DNA of 64,000 bases, from positions 124,001-188,000 of the forward strand of contig CAXXMH010000005.1 of the NCBI GenBank assembly GCA_963664665.2, given 5' to 3'. Below, piece after piece: positions 9,682-19,180 of the stretch. Position numbers and translations under genes: made by a program. The first letter of the stretch is position 1. The number at the start of each line of letters is the position of its first letter. Origin of the DNA: Bin55 sp963664665 (lineage in GTDB: Bacteria > Pseudomonadota > Gammaproteobacteria > Pseudomonadales > Azotimanducaceae). A model generated the notes under the pieces. The model had not been told where the DNA came from. It did no database searches and saw only the letters and a list, made by a program, of their open reading frames with translations.

Positions 9682-11044
9682 CGTTGAGCCTCCGTGCTTG
9701 CCGCCAACGGGCCATCCGTGCCCGTCAAAACATCGCTTTAATTATGCTTGGCGAGCGACCCTCCGCGGCACGCAAGCTCGCGTCAATGCGTGAAGTATTC
9801 TTACTCTCAGGGAGCGATTTAAACTGACCACCCATTTAGGTTCGCCAGTGACCCCATACGGGTGCAAATTCGCCCCCAACCCCTCGTATATATGATTCTT
9901 TGTCCAGTTATAATCTGCAGGATTTGTCGTACACCCCATCGAACTCGACCCATGAGATTCGACGTAGCTTGTTATTTCATCGACAAAAATCAAAATAACA
10001 TAGAATATCTAAACCATCTAATCAAGGAACGACCGTTCCAAATACCACCTGAGAATATACATACATTAGTGGGGGACTTTTCGAGTTATTGTAAACGCAT
10101 TGTCTCTAGCATTAAGCAGAGACAACCAATCGCGGGCCGTTCTATCTTTTTATTAGATCAAACCGGGTTTAGTCAGGTGGATTTAGAGATAGTGAGGTAT
10201 ATTTTCAGTGAATTGGAAAATGTGGAGGTCATTCTCACAATAGCAATGGATGCGCTACGGAACTTTTCGCAGAATAACCGTTCGTTCGCGTCCGCGGTTT
10301 TACCTCTTCATTTTAGTCAGAGACAAATCGACGAAATAATAGAAAGTCGCGGCGAAATAAGTAATGGCGTTATGCAAAGGATATTCCGACCTCATATTCG
10401 AGAAATAACGAATGCCAGTTTCGATACACCGTTTTTTATTACCCCAGAAAAATCTCGCAGGAGTCTCTGGTTCGTTCACCTCTCGAAACATCCCAAAGCC
10501 AGAGATGTAATGATGGGTACGCATTGGGCTCAACAAAACTATTTCAACCACGTAGGGTCAGGTGGTTTTGGTATGTTAGGTTGGGATACGTTTGAGGAGT
10601 ACAGCGAAGGAGTATTGTTTGATTTTGGAGAAATTGATAGAGAGAACATGATCAAAGAGATCACGGAGGAGTTACCTAGACAGTTACACGATAAATTAAT
10701 AGACGGCTCGATCGGAATTAGTGAGTTGCACACTCAATTCGCAAATGAAACTGCGGCGAAGTTCGACGATCTGAATGGCGTCATCCTAACGCTTGTTAAA
10801 GAAGATGAACTGGTACTGTTGGACTCGAATGGTAAAAAGAAATCAAGTCGACGAACAAAATTGGTCAAAGCAAGTGATAGGATTATGTTGCCGTCGGAAT
10901 TATCTCTATTTTCTATGTGGAAACTGAATAAATGAGCTAACGCGAGTGATATCACCTATTTTATACGGTTTCGAGTAAACAACATGATTTCCGATTTCGT
11001 TCTGCTAATGAATAGACTATCTTTTATATCGCTGCGATTCGTCT

Positions 11045-12070
11045 ATTCACGACACACGTTGTCGCATATCTTAGGAGAATTTACTACTCCACCGACCTTA
11101 ATCCAAGCCCATCATAGTTCGATTAGCAGAAGCACGACGCCCGCGGGAAGGCCTGACACTTGCACAGTTTCTCGACGAATTCGCGCCCGATAAAGTGGCG
11201 ACAGAAGCCTGGCTCGTTGAACGGTGTTGGCCGGACGGGGCGCGCTGCGCACATAGCGACTCAGCACATATCGCCGATGGAGTGAACCGACGACCACTGC
11301 CCTACTGTTGTCATGATTGCCGTCGCTACTCTTCGGTAAAGACCCGTTCGATCGTGCATCGTTCGCCATTGAGTTGTCGGATCTGGTTCGCCACGGTCTA
11401 CCTCATGCTGACCAGCCTGAAGGGGGTTGCAAGTACGAAGCTCACCCGTGATCTCGGGATCACGTAGAAATCCGCGTGGCATCTAGCTCATCGTATCCGT
11501 GCCGACCTGGCCAATAGGCAGGACCGCCTGATGCTCGGACCGGTCTAGATCCACGAGACCTACCTAGGTGGTAAGGCACCGAATCGGCATACCTCCCAGC
11601 GTGATGGAAAGCAGTGCGTAGATGGCAAGTCGTCGATGGTAGGCATCCGGGATCGCGCCACGGTGCAGATCAGTGCGGAAGCCGTCGACGACACCAAGAA
11701 GGACGAGCTGCAGTGTTATCTAAAAGAAAACGTGATGTCGGATACGACGGTATATTTGGACCAGGCGCGCAGCTACGACCACCTCCCGCAACCGCACGAA
11801 GCCGTGCAGCATGGGACCGGTGAATACGTTTGAGGTCACGTCCACACCTATGGCATCGAATCGTTTTGGTCGATGCAGAAACGCGGTGATGTCGGCATCT
11901 ATCACGGATTCTCGCCGAAACATCTAGATCGGTATGTGAAGGAGTATGTCGGTCGTCGCAACTTGCGAGAACTGGACACGATCGAGCAGATGTAGCAACA
12001 GGCCGTGCAGTTTTCTGGGGTACGGTTGTCCTTGACGGACTTGGTCCGAGGCGGCGCGACGACCTAAACG
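11045..12070 (+). pseudogene. IS1595-family (ISXO2-like) transposase, heavily decayed
   Basis: The start codon is ATA at 11114 where the related copy near 13173 has ATG (MVRLADARRPRE). The frame reads RPREGLTLAQFLDEFAPDK..CAHSDSAH..YCCHDCRRYSSVKT, which is the zinc-ribbon N-terminus of ISXO2-like transposases. It is then interrupted by a TAG at 11465 and several later stops, ending with a recognisable YGIESFWSM..GFSPKHLDRYVKEYV C-terminal domain. The left end (about 11045-11110) matches the ends of the two partial copies at 12985-13270 and 13320-13530. Confidence 0.82.
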
Positions 12071-12370
12071 CGGCATGCCCGATGATGGGTATGACACGCC
12101 CACTTCATAAATCGTTGAGATTCTGAGACTCGTCGTACGTCGAGGACGCACATGATCGAAACGTGTAGCCGATAGCGACCTAAGCAATTCGATCCATCGT
12201 TAAACGGTACCTGGTCCAATCTCGGCCACTCGGGCCCGAGGAATTTATCCTATCGAACGAAAAAATGCCGTTGTTTAATCATCATGTGTAGCGAAATAAA
12301 TAATCCCCTATCAAATTAAACATACTCTATCATTCAGGCAGCAGCTCCCAACCACCTAGAATTAGATAGT
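12071..12370. other. Intergenic, no gene recognised
   Basis: About 300 bp between the decayed IS1595 transposase and the DUF4160 gene. I see only chance frames here; part may be the right end of the IS remnant. Confidence 0.4.
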
Positions 12371-12703
12371 CTAATCTGAACCATGCAAATTAATCCACGT
12401 TTTCTCTAATTCCTTCTTGCCACTAGAAGTAAGAACCCAGTTCCTGACTATTCGTGAGTCGCGCCGATTTATCTCTCCGGCTAGAATTTCACCAGTGAAA
12501 TCAAATGTACATTCAGTACCGTCCGTACACCTTACATGAAAGTGAGGCATGTGGTGATTTGTTTCGCGGGAGTAAATGTACGCTTTACATCTATTGGTTC
12601 TATATACTTGAACCCGCTTGTGTACTACTTCGCCATTTTCTATGTCGGCGATCCCAGATAACAGAGCCGTTAGATTCATGAGTGGACGCTCCTCCACAAC
12701 CAT
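12371..12703 (-). CDS. DUF4160-like protein
   Basis: This 110-residue soluble protein contains HHMPHFHVRCTDGTE (~residues 48-62), followed by a beta-strand region and a helical tail with KELEKTWINLH. The PHxHV core, an acidic Gly-rich strand and a C-terminal ELxxxW element are the pattern of DUF4160 proteins, which often sit beside small antitoxin-like genes. The ATG at 12703 may not be the true start; MNLTALL at residue 9 is an alternative. It lies isolated among IS remnants, with no partner visible. Confidence 0.6.
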   Translation of the reverse strand: MVVEERPLMNLTALLSGIADIENGEVVHKRVQVYRTNRCKAYIYSRETNHHMPHFHVRCTDGTECTFDFTGEILAGEINRRDSRIVRNWVLTSSGKKELEKTWINLHGSD

Positions 12704-12984
12704 AAGGTACTTCCTCTACCTAGCCCCTAATATTATATGTTAGCTTTGGATACGAATGAAACTCGCGAAATACATTTTAGAGATTACACAATGGGCAGGT
12801 CCACATCTATTCTCCGAAACCTATTAAAGAGGTAGGGGATGACTAACTCCTGAATTTGAGCCCGAGACGCAATATTTGGCGTACTGCGGAAACGACATAA
12901 GGAAAAAGTTGGGTTGGCTGTTTGCGAAAGACTTATTGTCGTCATTTGCACGCGGGTTAAGTGATATTGAAGGTCGTTAGACCT

Positions 12985-13270
12985 GTCTTGTGGTCGCCGG
13001 TTCACATGTTCGGCGATATGTGCTGAGTCGCAATCGGCGCAACGCACCCCGTCTGGCCAACGCCGTTCAACGAGCAAGGCTTCTGCCGCTACTTCATCGG
13101 GCGCGAACTCATCGAGAAACTGGGTAAGTGTCATGCCTTCCCGAGGGCGTCGTGCATCGGCTAATCGAACCATGATGGGCTTGGTTTAAGGTCAGTCGAG
13201 AAGTAAATATTACTAAGTTACGCGACGATTTATGTCGCGAATTGACGATTTGTAGTTTAGTAAATAATCC
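12985..13270 (-). mobile_element. IS1595-family fragment, 5' end only
   Basis: On the minus strand the fragment starts with the element's left end and an ATG at 13173, then encodes MVRLADARRPREGMTLTQFL..FAPDEVAAEALLVERRWPDGVRCADCDSAHIAEHVNRRPQ. Similarity stops near 12985, after ~63 codons, and the frame then runs on into unrelated sequence. It retains the intact start codon and CADC pair lost in the copy at 11114. Confidence 0.8.
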
Positions 13271-13319
13271 CCTTGATTGGAAGCTTTAGTGTAAGCATCG
13301 TACTCGATTCTTCGTTCTC

Positions 13320-13530
13320 GACGTTCCATCGCCGTTCAACGAGTCAGGCTTCTGCCATCGCTTCATTGGCTGCGAATTCATATAGAAACTAGGCAAGCGT
13401 CATGCCTTCTCGCGGGCGTCGTACATCGGCAAATCGAACCATGATGGGATTTATTTAAGGTCGCGTTGAGAACAAAACTCTCCTAATTTACGCGGCAACT
13501 TGTGACGTGAATTAAAGATTTACGATCTTC
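13320..13530 (-). mobile_element. Third IS1595-family 5'-end fragment
   Basis: This stretch repeats about 190 bp of the 13060-13255 segment in the same orientation, including ATGGTTCGATTTGCCGATG (start near 13442) and the codons for the RPREG and FLDEF region. It has diverged by several substitutions and is broken after ~40 codons. It carries no complete gene. Confidence 0.75.
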
Positions 13531-13563
13531 ACGACACCTTAACTCTCACGAAGTTTCGTGGAT

Positions 13564-14514
13564 TTATTCAGCCGAAGTCCCGGCGACGATCTCGAATAAG
13601 GCGTCGGCATAAGCAGTAATCTCATCTGTCATTGTGACCCGCTCGCCCCACTCGGTTGGAATGCCGTCAATGCCGTAGAACGCACCCGCGAGCTGACCAT
13701 AGATCGCGCCGGTTGTATCCGCGTCCTCGCCAAGATTGACTGCAAGGAGTGCGCCTTCACGAAACGAATTCGAACGATGGAATGCCCATAAAGCTGCTTC
13801 CATTGATTTAACGACATAGCTGGATCCCTTTATCGTTGGGGGTTCTCGATATCGGTAGGATCCTCGCGCGACAGAGTCTATCGATTCACATAGAGGGGAT
13901 GTCGTCCATACACCGTTTCCGTCGGTTGTCAGTTCGCTGAGAATCGTTTCCTTACTTGCACCGTTTAACGCGTGGAACAGCATGTAGGAATACAGTCTAC
14001 AGGCGTCAACCGCTTCGGTACAACCATGCGTTGTTCGAGAGGATGCCGCGGCGAATTCGACCGTTTTTAATAAATCGTCGGCGTAGAACATCGATATTGG
14101 CGCAAGTCGCATTAATGAGCCATTACCCGCAGATAGAGGATCCGTCGATCCCGCGAAAGGCTCGCCCGTGCGAAGAAATTTATGAAGCGCATCGCTCACG
14201 GTATTTCCAATGTCAAAACATCGTCCGTTTGACGATAGATAGCCTTCCTCATACCACCGGACGTACAAATCCATTTGGTGTCGGGCATCAAAACCACCAC
14301 ACTCAATAAGACTCTCCGCGAGACACAGTGCCATTGATGTGTCATCGGTCCATTGGCCTGGTTCTAACGCAAACTCACCGCCACCTACGATGTCGTTGAT
14401 CGGTTCGAACGTACCAGGATCTCGAAACTCAAGCGTTGTGCCAAGGGCATCACCCGCAGCTAATCCAATCAGGCTGCCACGAAATCTGCGTTTCGTAGAT
14501 TCGTTATTAATCAA
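13564..14514 (-). CDS. ADP-ribosylglycohydrolase family protein
   Basis: This 316-residue protein has the DraG/ARH motif set: GLAAGDALGTTLEF (~17-30), the metal-binding GQWTDDTSMA (~53-62), GNGSLMR (~130-136) and LGEDADTTGAIYGQLAGA (~270-287). Family members remove ADP-ribose from proteins or nucleic acids using a binuclear Mg site; all expected acidic residues are present. The start shown is a TTG; no better ATG lies in frame before the first motif. It stands alone between IS fragments and the parD locus, so a partner ADP-ribosyltransferase cannot be named from this window. Confidence 0.9.
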   Translation of the reverse strand: MINNESTKRRFRGSLIGLAAGDALGTTLEFRDPGTFEPINDIVGGGEFALEPGQWTDDTSMALCLAESLIECGGFDARHQMDLYVRWYEEGYLSSNGRCFDIGNTVSDALHKFLRTGEPFAGSTDPLSAGNGSLMRLAPISMFYADDLLKTVEFAAASSRTTHGCTEAVDACRLYSYMLFHALNGASKETILSELTTDGNGVWTTSPLCESIDSVARGSYRYREPPTIKGSSYVVKSMEAALWAFHRSNSFREGALLAVNLGEDADTTGAIYGQLAGAFYGIDGIPTEWGERVTMTDEITAYADALFEIVAGTSAE

Positions 14515-14659
14515 CGAGATAGAGAATCATTTAATGCGTAGTTCCGCAATCTTAGTGGACTTTTTTTAATCGGTATTGAATGCGAAAGCTCCGTTCGTGG
14601 GGTTGGGATTACGTCACGGCCGGACTGATCGCACAGCACATTGCCGAATAGTGCTACCT

Positions 14660-14938
14660 CGCGAGCTACGAAATCACGTTCAAATTCTGCAGGATGCCAC
14701 AGATCGATATCGCAACGCTGACCGCGACGACGTGTTCCTGATCCTGCAAGAAATCCGTCCGTGTCGATATCCAGCGCGTATGTGGTCGCAAGGCGTTTCA
14801 GTGTTGGGGTTGTCGGCTAGAAAACCGAAAGCCACTATCAAGGTGTCAAGATAGCGATCGGTCCGCGCCCTGCCCCGTTCCATGAGCGACCTGAACCACA
14901 AGGCTTCCGTCTTGTCTTTGGCTTTGGTGCATGCCGAT
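14660..14938 (-). pseudogene. parE: ParE-like toxin remnant
   Basis: Directly downstream of parD, the minus strand reads TDRYLDTLIVAFGFLADNPNTETPCDHIRAGYRHG. This is the ParE helix and core, equivalent to ADRYLDxLixxFxxLAxNP..CDHIRPGYRR. The preceding N-terminal residues and the following toxin strand (HVIFYRI..VRILH) are not in this frame. Frameshifts and stops break both sides. It is a dead toxin next to an intact antitoxin. Confidence 0.65.
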
Positions 14939-14940
14939 AT

Positions 14941-15198
14941 TCAGCCTTGTTTGTCGCCATGCTTGGCAGTCATTTCTTGTTTGAATAAATCGCCATTGAA
15001 TAGTTGAGGCTCCCCTCTTTCCTCGCCCTCGATGAGCGCAGCGCGGATCGCTTCTATTTCCGCTTTGCTGGCCTGATCACGGCGGATCAAATCGCGAATA
15101 TATTCGCTGTCATTTGTGAACTGCCCCGCCGCAATCTGGGTTTTGATCCAGTTGTCTTGCTGGTCGGTTACGGTGATCGTCTTGCGTGTAATACTCAT
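14941..15198 (-). CDS. parD: ParD-family antitoxin
   Basis: This 85-residue protein has an N-terminal ribbon-helix-helix, MSITRKTITVTDQQDNWIKT..FTNDSEYIRDLIRRDQ (residues ~1-42). An acidic, disordered C-terminal tail follows, the part that normally binds ParE. In ParDE operons the antitoxin comes first, binds its own promoter, and neutralises a gyrase-poisoning toxin. Here the frame is open but the toxin downstream is broken. Confidence 0.85.
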   Translation of the reverse strand: MSITRKTITVTDQQDNWIKTQIAAGQFTNDSEYIRDLIRRDQASKAEIEAIRAALIEGEERGEPQLFNGDLFKQEMTAKHGDKQG

Positions 15199-15478
15199 AA
15201 AACGTTCGCCAAGGCGTATGTGAAAAAATCATACTATTGATGCAATATGTCGTACGCTGCCTTTTTGACCAAACTCTCTTTTGTTTTTTCCAGTCCTCCC
15301 TTTAAAAGTCTCAACCGACTGTTCTTAAGGAACCTCGTCTTTTCGGTCTCTCCGCGAAAAATACCCGTTAGGGCATTTGTAGTGGTTCTCTTTCGCCGTT
15401 TGTTTTCAGTGTAACCGTTAAATCCTTCGTTACATACTGTTACAATGTAGTTTCTAATCTACACATGTGTACATTTCA
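15199..15478. promoter_or_regulatory. Divergent intergenic region between parD and vapBC
   Basis: These 280 bp separate parD (minus) from vapB (plus) and must hold both promoters. The sequence is T-rich with no gene. I cannot assign specific operators, although ParD and VapB are both expected to autoregulate here. Confidence 0.4.
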
Positions 15479-15733
15479 GTGGCATTGAACATTCGTAATA
15501 GTCGAACCGAGGAATTGGCAGCGACAGTAGCGGAAATGACTGGAGAGACCAAAACTGAAGCAGTGACAAGAGCACTACAAGAACGACTCACAAAGCTTCA
15601 ACGTCAGCGCGGAAGTCGAAGACTCGCCGAAGAACTGAAGGAAATTGCGGTGCACTGTGCGGCATTACCGGTATTCGACGACCGGACCGCTGACGAAATC
15701 ATCGGATATGACGAACGCGGGTTACCTACCTAA
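15479..15733 (+). CDS. vapB: VapB-family antitoxin (Rv0623-like)
   Basis: The GTG at 15479 gives MALNIRNSRTEELAATVAEMTGETKTEAVTRALQERL, matching the start of the VapB/Rv0623 family; the longer frame from 15467 adds only MYIS. The protein is 84 residues: an N-terminal DNA-binding segment (1-45), a helical middle and a C-terminal toxin-binding tail. The TAA stop overlaps the vapC ATG by one base, indicating coupled translation. Confidence 0.85.
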   Translation: MALNIRNSRTEELAATVAEMTGETKTEAVTRALQERLTKLQRQRGSRRLAEELKEIAVHCAALPVFDDRTADEIIGYDERGLPT

Positions 15734-16124
15734 TGGTAGTAGACCCATCCGCACTCATTGCGGTGCTGCTGGACGAACCAGATTGCGACGCAATCATCGA
15801 GCGAATCGAAGCTGCGGAGACAGTTTGTATGAGTGTCGTGTCCTTCGTTGAGGCATCGATCGTAATCCACCATCGAAATCGCATAGATGGTCTGCTCGAC
15901 TCGATTTATTAATTGCAAGAGCTGGCATTGAGCTAATCGCTTGCGACACGGACCAAGCGCTTGTCGCACGAAGCGCGTTTCGAATATACGGAAAAGGTCA
16001 ACATCCAGCGAAACTGAATTTCGGCGACTGTTTCTCATATGCTTTGGCGAAAACACTAAATGAGCCTTTGTTGTTTAAGGGTCTCGACTTCTCTCAAACC
16101 GATATCGAAATAGTTCCAATCTAG
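15733..16124 (+). pseudogene. vapC: VapC toxin (PIN-domain RNase), frameshifted
   Basis: Frame one from ATG 15733 reads MVVDPSALIAVLLDEPDC..MSVVSFVEASIVIHHR and stops at a TAA near 15910. A shifted frame continues with LLIARAGIELIACDTDQALVARSAF..FGDCFSYALAKT..LLFKGLDFSQTDIEIVPI and ends at TAG 16122. Together they give the four acidic PIN residues (D5, the E of FVEA, the D of FGD, the D of GLDF) and the usual ~130-residue length. A single small indel at about 15890-15912 separates the halves, so the RNase is probably inactive. Confidence 0.85.
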
Positions 16125-16182
16125 ACTACCGTCGTTCTGATATACCGGAGTGCTAGTAACTGAAGTTAGAGAGAGCTACCGT

Positions 16183-18825
16183 TTAAGGCGTGACGCCGAA
16201 TTCCTCGACTAAACGACTAAGTTCAGGACGGCAAGAGCCACAGTTCGTACCCGCTCGTAGGGTCTTCCCCAGATCGTGAACCGTCGCGCATCCAGTTTCA
16301 CTGAGCGCGCTTATGACTTCCTTTTCACCCACGCTTTCGCATGCGCAGACAATCGTTCCCTTGTCCTTGTTCGACTCAGCCGGCGTTCCCGCCAGTACGC
16401 CGAACGTGTCATCAAACTCCTCAGCTATCAGTCCGCGCAGCCAATCTCGAGACACGCTTACCGGCGAACTAGAAATAAACGCAATCTCCAGTACTTGATC
16501 GCCTCGCGTTCGAATGCACCTCGAATCACCACGTGAACTGTCCACATATTCGAACGCTTCAATATCGTCACCTTGTAACCGTGAAAAAGTAGAAGCCAGC
16601 CAATCTGAGAAGTCGTTTGGAAAAAACGTCAATGCGAAATCTACTTGCCATCCAGCATCAGTTCGATTAGCGGACCAATAGAACAGATCGTCCAAATTCG
16701 GTTTTTCGGTAGACAGAAAGTAGCCGAAGCAATTGTTTTTTATGGGTTCAACCGTGACAGGCACCGCTTTGAATGCAGGTTGACCTGAGATCGGATCTAG
16801 ATTCGCGGGCACCAACGTATCAATACACGCTTGACTGGCGTACTGGTCGTTCCAATGCATATTCGCAAACACAGTACCTTCGCGCAGACGCGTGCTAGAT
16901 TCAACGGGAAGATGAACTGTGCCGTGATCTGTTGAAACCCCCGCGATTTGACCGTCTGCCAGACCCATTGCCTTGAAATCTGCCGCATGCATGGTCAATG
17001 TCGGACCTCCGACATGAGTTAGTAAGCGAGGTGCCTTCGCGGTTCGTGTCATGGTGTGCCATTGATCACGCACTCGACCCGTAATCAATTGAAAAGGACG
17101 ATCCTGTGTAGGTTGATCAGCAGGAGGACAATACGGTATTGGCACCATATTGCCCTTTTGATTCGCCGTGTAAAAACCGCCGTTACCAAAGAATCGATTG
17201 CCTGATTCACCAGTCGATCCCCATACCTGCGGACTCAACGACTCGTAATCAGCGTCACGAAGAAAACTCAAGTCAAGATCACGTTGGCCGTCGTTTCTCA
17301 ACGCAGTAAGCTCAATGTGCTCCGCCCATATATCCGCTGGCGAGTCGTACTGAAAGGAACGTTCGTGTCCCATGAGCTTGGCGACTTCTGCGATCTGCCA
17401 CCAGTCCGGCCGTGTCTCCCCCGGCGGCTCTAGAAAAGTTCGCTGACGTGAAATACAACGTTCCGAATTTGTGACGGTACCGTCTTTCTCACCCCAAGCT
17501 TGCGACGGTAACTGAACGTCGGCATACGCTAATGTGTCGTTCTCAGTAACGACATCCGATACGATTACACACGGACAGATTTCAAGCGCTTCGCGCACAC
17601 GTAGTGCTTCGGGCATGCTGGCCGCAGGATTTGTCGCCATGATCCACAGCACTTTAATACTGCCGTCACGAACCGCTTGGAACATTTCCACCGCTTTCAA
17701 ACCCTCATCTGTGACGAGATTCGATGCATCCCAGTGTTCTTGCACGATCTCGCGGTGAGTTTCATTACGAATTTCCATATGCGCCGCGAGCATATTCGCC
17801 ATGCCACCTACTTCGCGACCGCCCATGGCATTAGGCTGCCCGGTGACGCTAAACGCGCCCATACCTGGTTTGCCTAAACGGCCAGTTGCCAGATGACAAT
17901 TAATGATCGCGTTGACCTTGTCCGTGCCAGCCGTGGATTGATTCACGCCTTGACTAAACACCGTGACGACGTTGTTCGTGGCAGAAAACATCGCGAAGAA
18001 ACAACGTATATCAGTCGCGGATAGTCCGGTAATTTCAGCGACGTCGTCGATTGAGGGTTGGTCTATCGCGGCAACCGTCGTGTCAAACCCGTTGACGTGC
18101 GAGGCGACATAGCATTCATCGACAAAACCGTTCTCGACAAGATAACCTAGTAGCGCATTCCAAAGCACAACATCTGTACCCGGTTTGATCGGCAGGTGCA
18201 AATCTGCTTCGTCGCAAGTTGATGTGTGGCGCGGGTCGATCACAACGATCTCTGTTCCGCGCTCCTCACGTGCAGCAAGTAAGCGTTGATGCAAGACCGG
18301 ATGGCACCATGCCAAGTTTGACCCTACGAGTACGACGACATCCGCCAGTTCCAGATCCTCGTAACGTCCCGGTACTGTGTCAGATCCAAACGCCCGTTTA
18401 TGTCCCGCCACCGTTGACGCCATGCAAAGTCGAGAGTTCGTATCGATGTTGGCGGAACCCACGAAGCCCTTCATGAATTTATTGGCGACGTAGTAGTCCT
18501 CGGTAAGTAGCTGCCCCGATACATACATCCCTACGGATTCTGGTCCGTCGGTTTCGATGCTCTCGTTGAATTTATCAGCGACGTGACGAAGCGCAATCTC
18601 CCAGCTCGTGCGCACTCCATCAACGACGGGGTGTAGTTGGCGATCGTCTAACGATAGAGTCTCAGCGAGTGCCGCGCCTTTTGAGCAAATGCGTCCGAGA
18701 TTTGCTGGATGATCGACGTCTCCAGTGATTTCAACGTTTCCTTGCGGGTCGCTCTGAGCGACTAACCCGCACCCAACACCGCAGTACGGACACGTGGTTT
18801 TCACCGACGTTGCGAGCAGCGTCAT
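16183..18825 (-). CDS. nasA: Assimilatory nitrate reductase catalytic subunit NasA
   Basis: This is an 880-residue molybdopterin oxidoreductase reducing nitrate to nitrite in the cytoplasm. The N-terminal [4Fe-4S] motif is TTCPYCGVGCG plus a later Cys (ICSKG) at ~47. Molybdopterin domains include GSNLAWCHPVLHQR (~169-182) and NPAASMPEALRV, and the dinucleotide-binding domain has ITGRVRDQWHTMTRTA. The C-terminus (~820-880, VCACESVGEKEV..GTNCGSCRPEL) is a BFD-like [2Fe-2S] domain as in Klebsiella-type NasA. It is the last gene of the nrtA-to-nasA operon, 4 bp after nirD. No separate electron-donor subunit (NasB/NasC) is in the window. Confidence 0.95.
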   Translation of the reverse strand: MTLLATSVKTTCPYCGVGCGLVAQSDPQGNVEITGDVDHPANLGRICSKGAALAETLSLDDRQLHPVVDGVRTSWEIALRHVADKFNESIETDGPESVGMYVSGQLLTEDYYVANKFMKGFVGSANIDTNSRLCMASTVAGHKRAFGSDTVPGRYEDLELADVVVLVGSNLAWCHPVLHQRLLAAREERGTEIVVIDPRHTSTCDEADLHLPIKPGTDVVLWNALLGYLVENGFVDECYVASHVNGFDTTVAAIDQPSIDDVAEITGLSATDIRCFFAMFSATNNVVTVFSQGVNQSTAGTDKVNAIINCHLATGRLGKPGMGAFSVTGQPNAMGGREVGGMANMLAAHMEIRNETHREIVQEHWDASNLVTDEGLKAVEMFQAVRDGSIKVLWIMATNPAASMPEALRVREALEICPCVIVSDVVTENDTLAYADVQLPSQAWGEKDGTVTNSERCISRQRTFLEPPGETRPDWWQIAEVAKLMGHERSFQYDSPADIWAEHIELTALRNDGQRDLDLSFLRDADYESLSPQVWGSTGESGNRFFGNGGFYTANQKGNMVPIPYCPPADQPTQDRPFQLITGRVRDQWHTMTRTAKAPRLLTHVGGPTLTMHAADFKAMGLADGQIAGVSTDHGTVHLPVESSTRLREGTVFANMHWNDQYASQACIDTLVPANLDPISGQPAFKAVPVTVEPIKNNCFGYFLSTEKPNLDDLFYWSANRTDAGWQVDFALTFFPNDFSDWLASTFSRLQGDDIEAFEYVDSSRGDSRCIRTRGDQVLEIAFISSSPVSVSRDWLRGLIAEEFDDTFGVLAGTPAESNKDKGTIVCACESVGEKEVISALSETGCATVHDLGKTLRAGTNCGSCRPELSRLVEEFGVTP

Positions 18826-18829
18826 CTGG

Positions 18830-19180
18830 TCAACTAAGCTGCTTAGTTGCTAGCTCGCGCAGATCAGCATCGCTCAAGTAAATCTGGTCTCCCTCGAGAC
18901 GGATCATGCACGAGCGCACACACTTCGGCTCAGGATCCACTGATTGACCGGACTCTAAGTCGATCACCAGGTTGTGCAACGGGCAGGTCACAGAATTGCC
19001 GTGAACGATGCCTTCACTGAGCGGACCGCCTAGATGAGGACAGACATCTTCAAGTGCAAATAGCTGGTCGTTCGCGGTGCGGAAAACGCCAACTTCTACT
19101 TCACCGATGCGAACCCGTCGCGCACCGGATCTAGGAATATCTGCTAAGTTTCCGATCAGACGCCATTCGGAAGCACCCAT
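18830..19180 (-). CDS. nirD: Nitrite reductase small subunit NirD with Rieske ligands
   Basis: This 116-residue Rieske-fold protein is the small subunit of NADH-dependent assimilatory nitrite reductase. It retains the iron-sulfur ligands, with CPHLGG at ~47 and CPLHN at ~66, whereas E. coli NirD has lost them. Its start abuts the nirB stop, and nasA starts 4 bp after its end, so the three are surely co-transcribed. The retained ligands suggest a [2Fe-2S] cluster in electron transfer; that is inference from the motif. Confidence 0.93.
   Translation of the reverse strand: MGASEWRLIGNLADIPRSGARRVRIGEVEVGVFRTANDQLFALEDVCPHLGGPLSEGIVHGNSVTCPLHNLVIDLESGQSVDPEPKCVRSCMIRLEGDQIYLSDADLRELATKQLS

Larger units (their letters stand above)
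8106..9936 (-). mobile_element. ISKra4-like insertion sequence, 1831 bp, 9-bp target duplication
   Basis: The inverted ends start GGGTGTACGACAA and match over about 24 bp with two mismatches (8106 inward and 9936 inward). CATCGAACT at 8097-8105 is repeated at 9937-9945. Inside are a 125-codon upstream ORF and the main transposase on the minus strand. A 9-bp duplication and GGG-type ends agree with the ISKra4 family as I recall it; the family call rests mainly on the transposase. Confidence 0.88.
7836..10935 (+). pseudogene. tcmP: Three-Cys-motif partner protein TcmP, split by an ISKra4-like element
   Basis: The first exon-like part runs from a GTG at 7836 to 8105 and reads FNWKLNEPPPNIEPHSEAK..LDLVDGFSGGGLY, the characteristic TcmP N-terminus. 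The second part resumes at 9946 (RPMRFDVACYFIDK) and ends with a TAA at 10935. Deleting the IS and one copy of the 9-bp duplication CATCGAACT gives SINQHRTRPMRFDVACYF in frame and a protein of about 419 residues. TcmP genes are known mainly as neighbours of DUF5131/Gp37-Gp68 genes, as here. The VDGFSGGG segment resembles a nucleotide- or SAM-binding loop; function is unknown. There is no other lesion, so the insertion is probably young. Confidence 0.88.
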
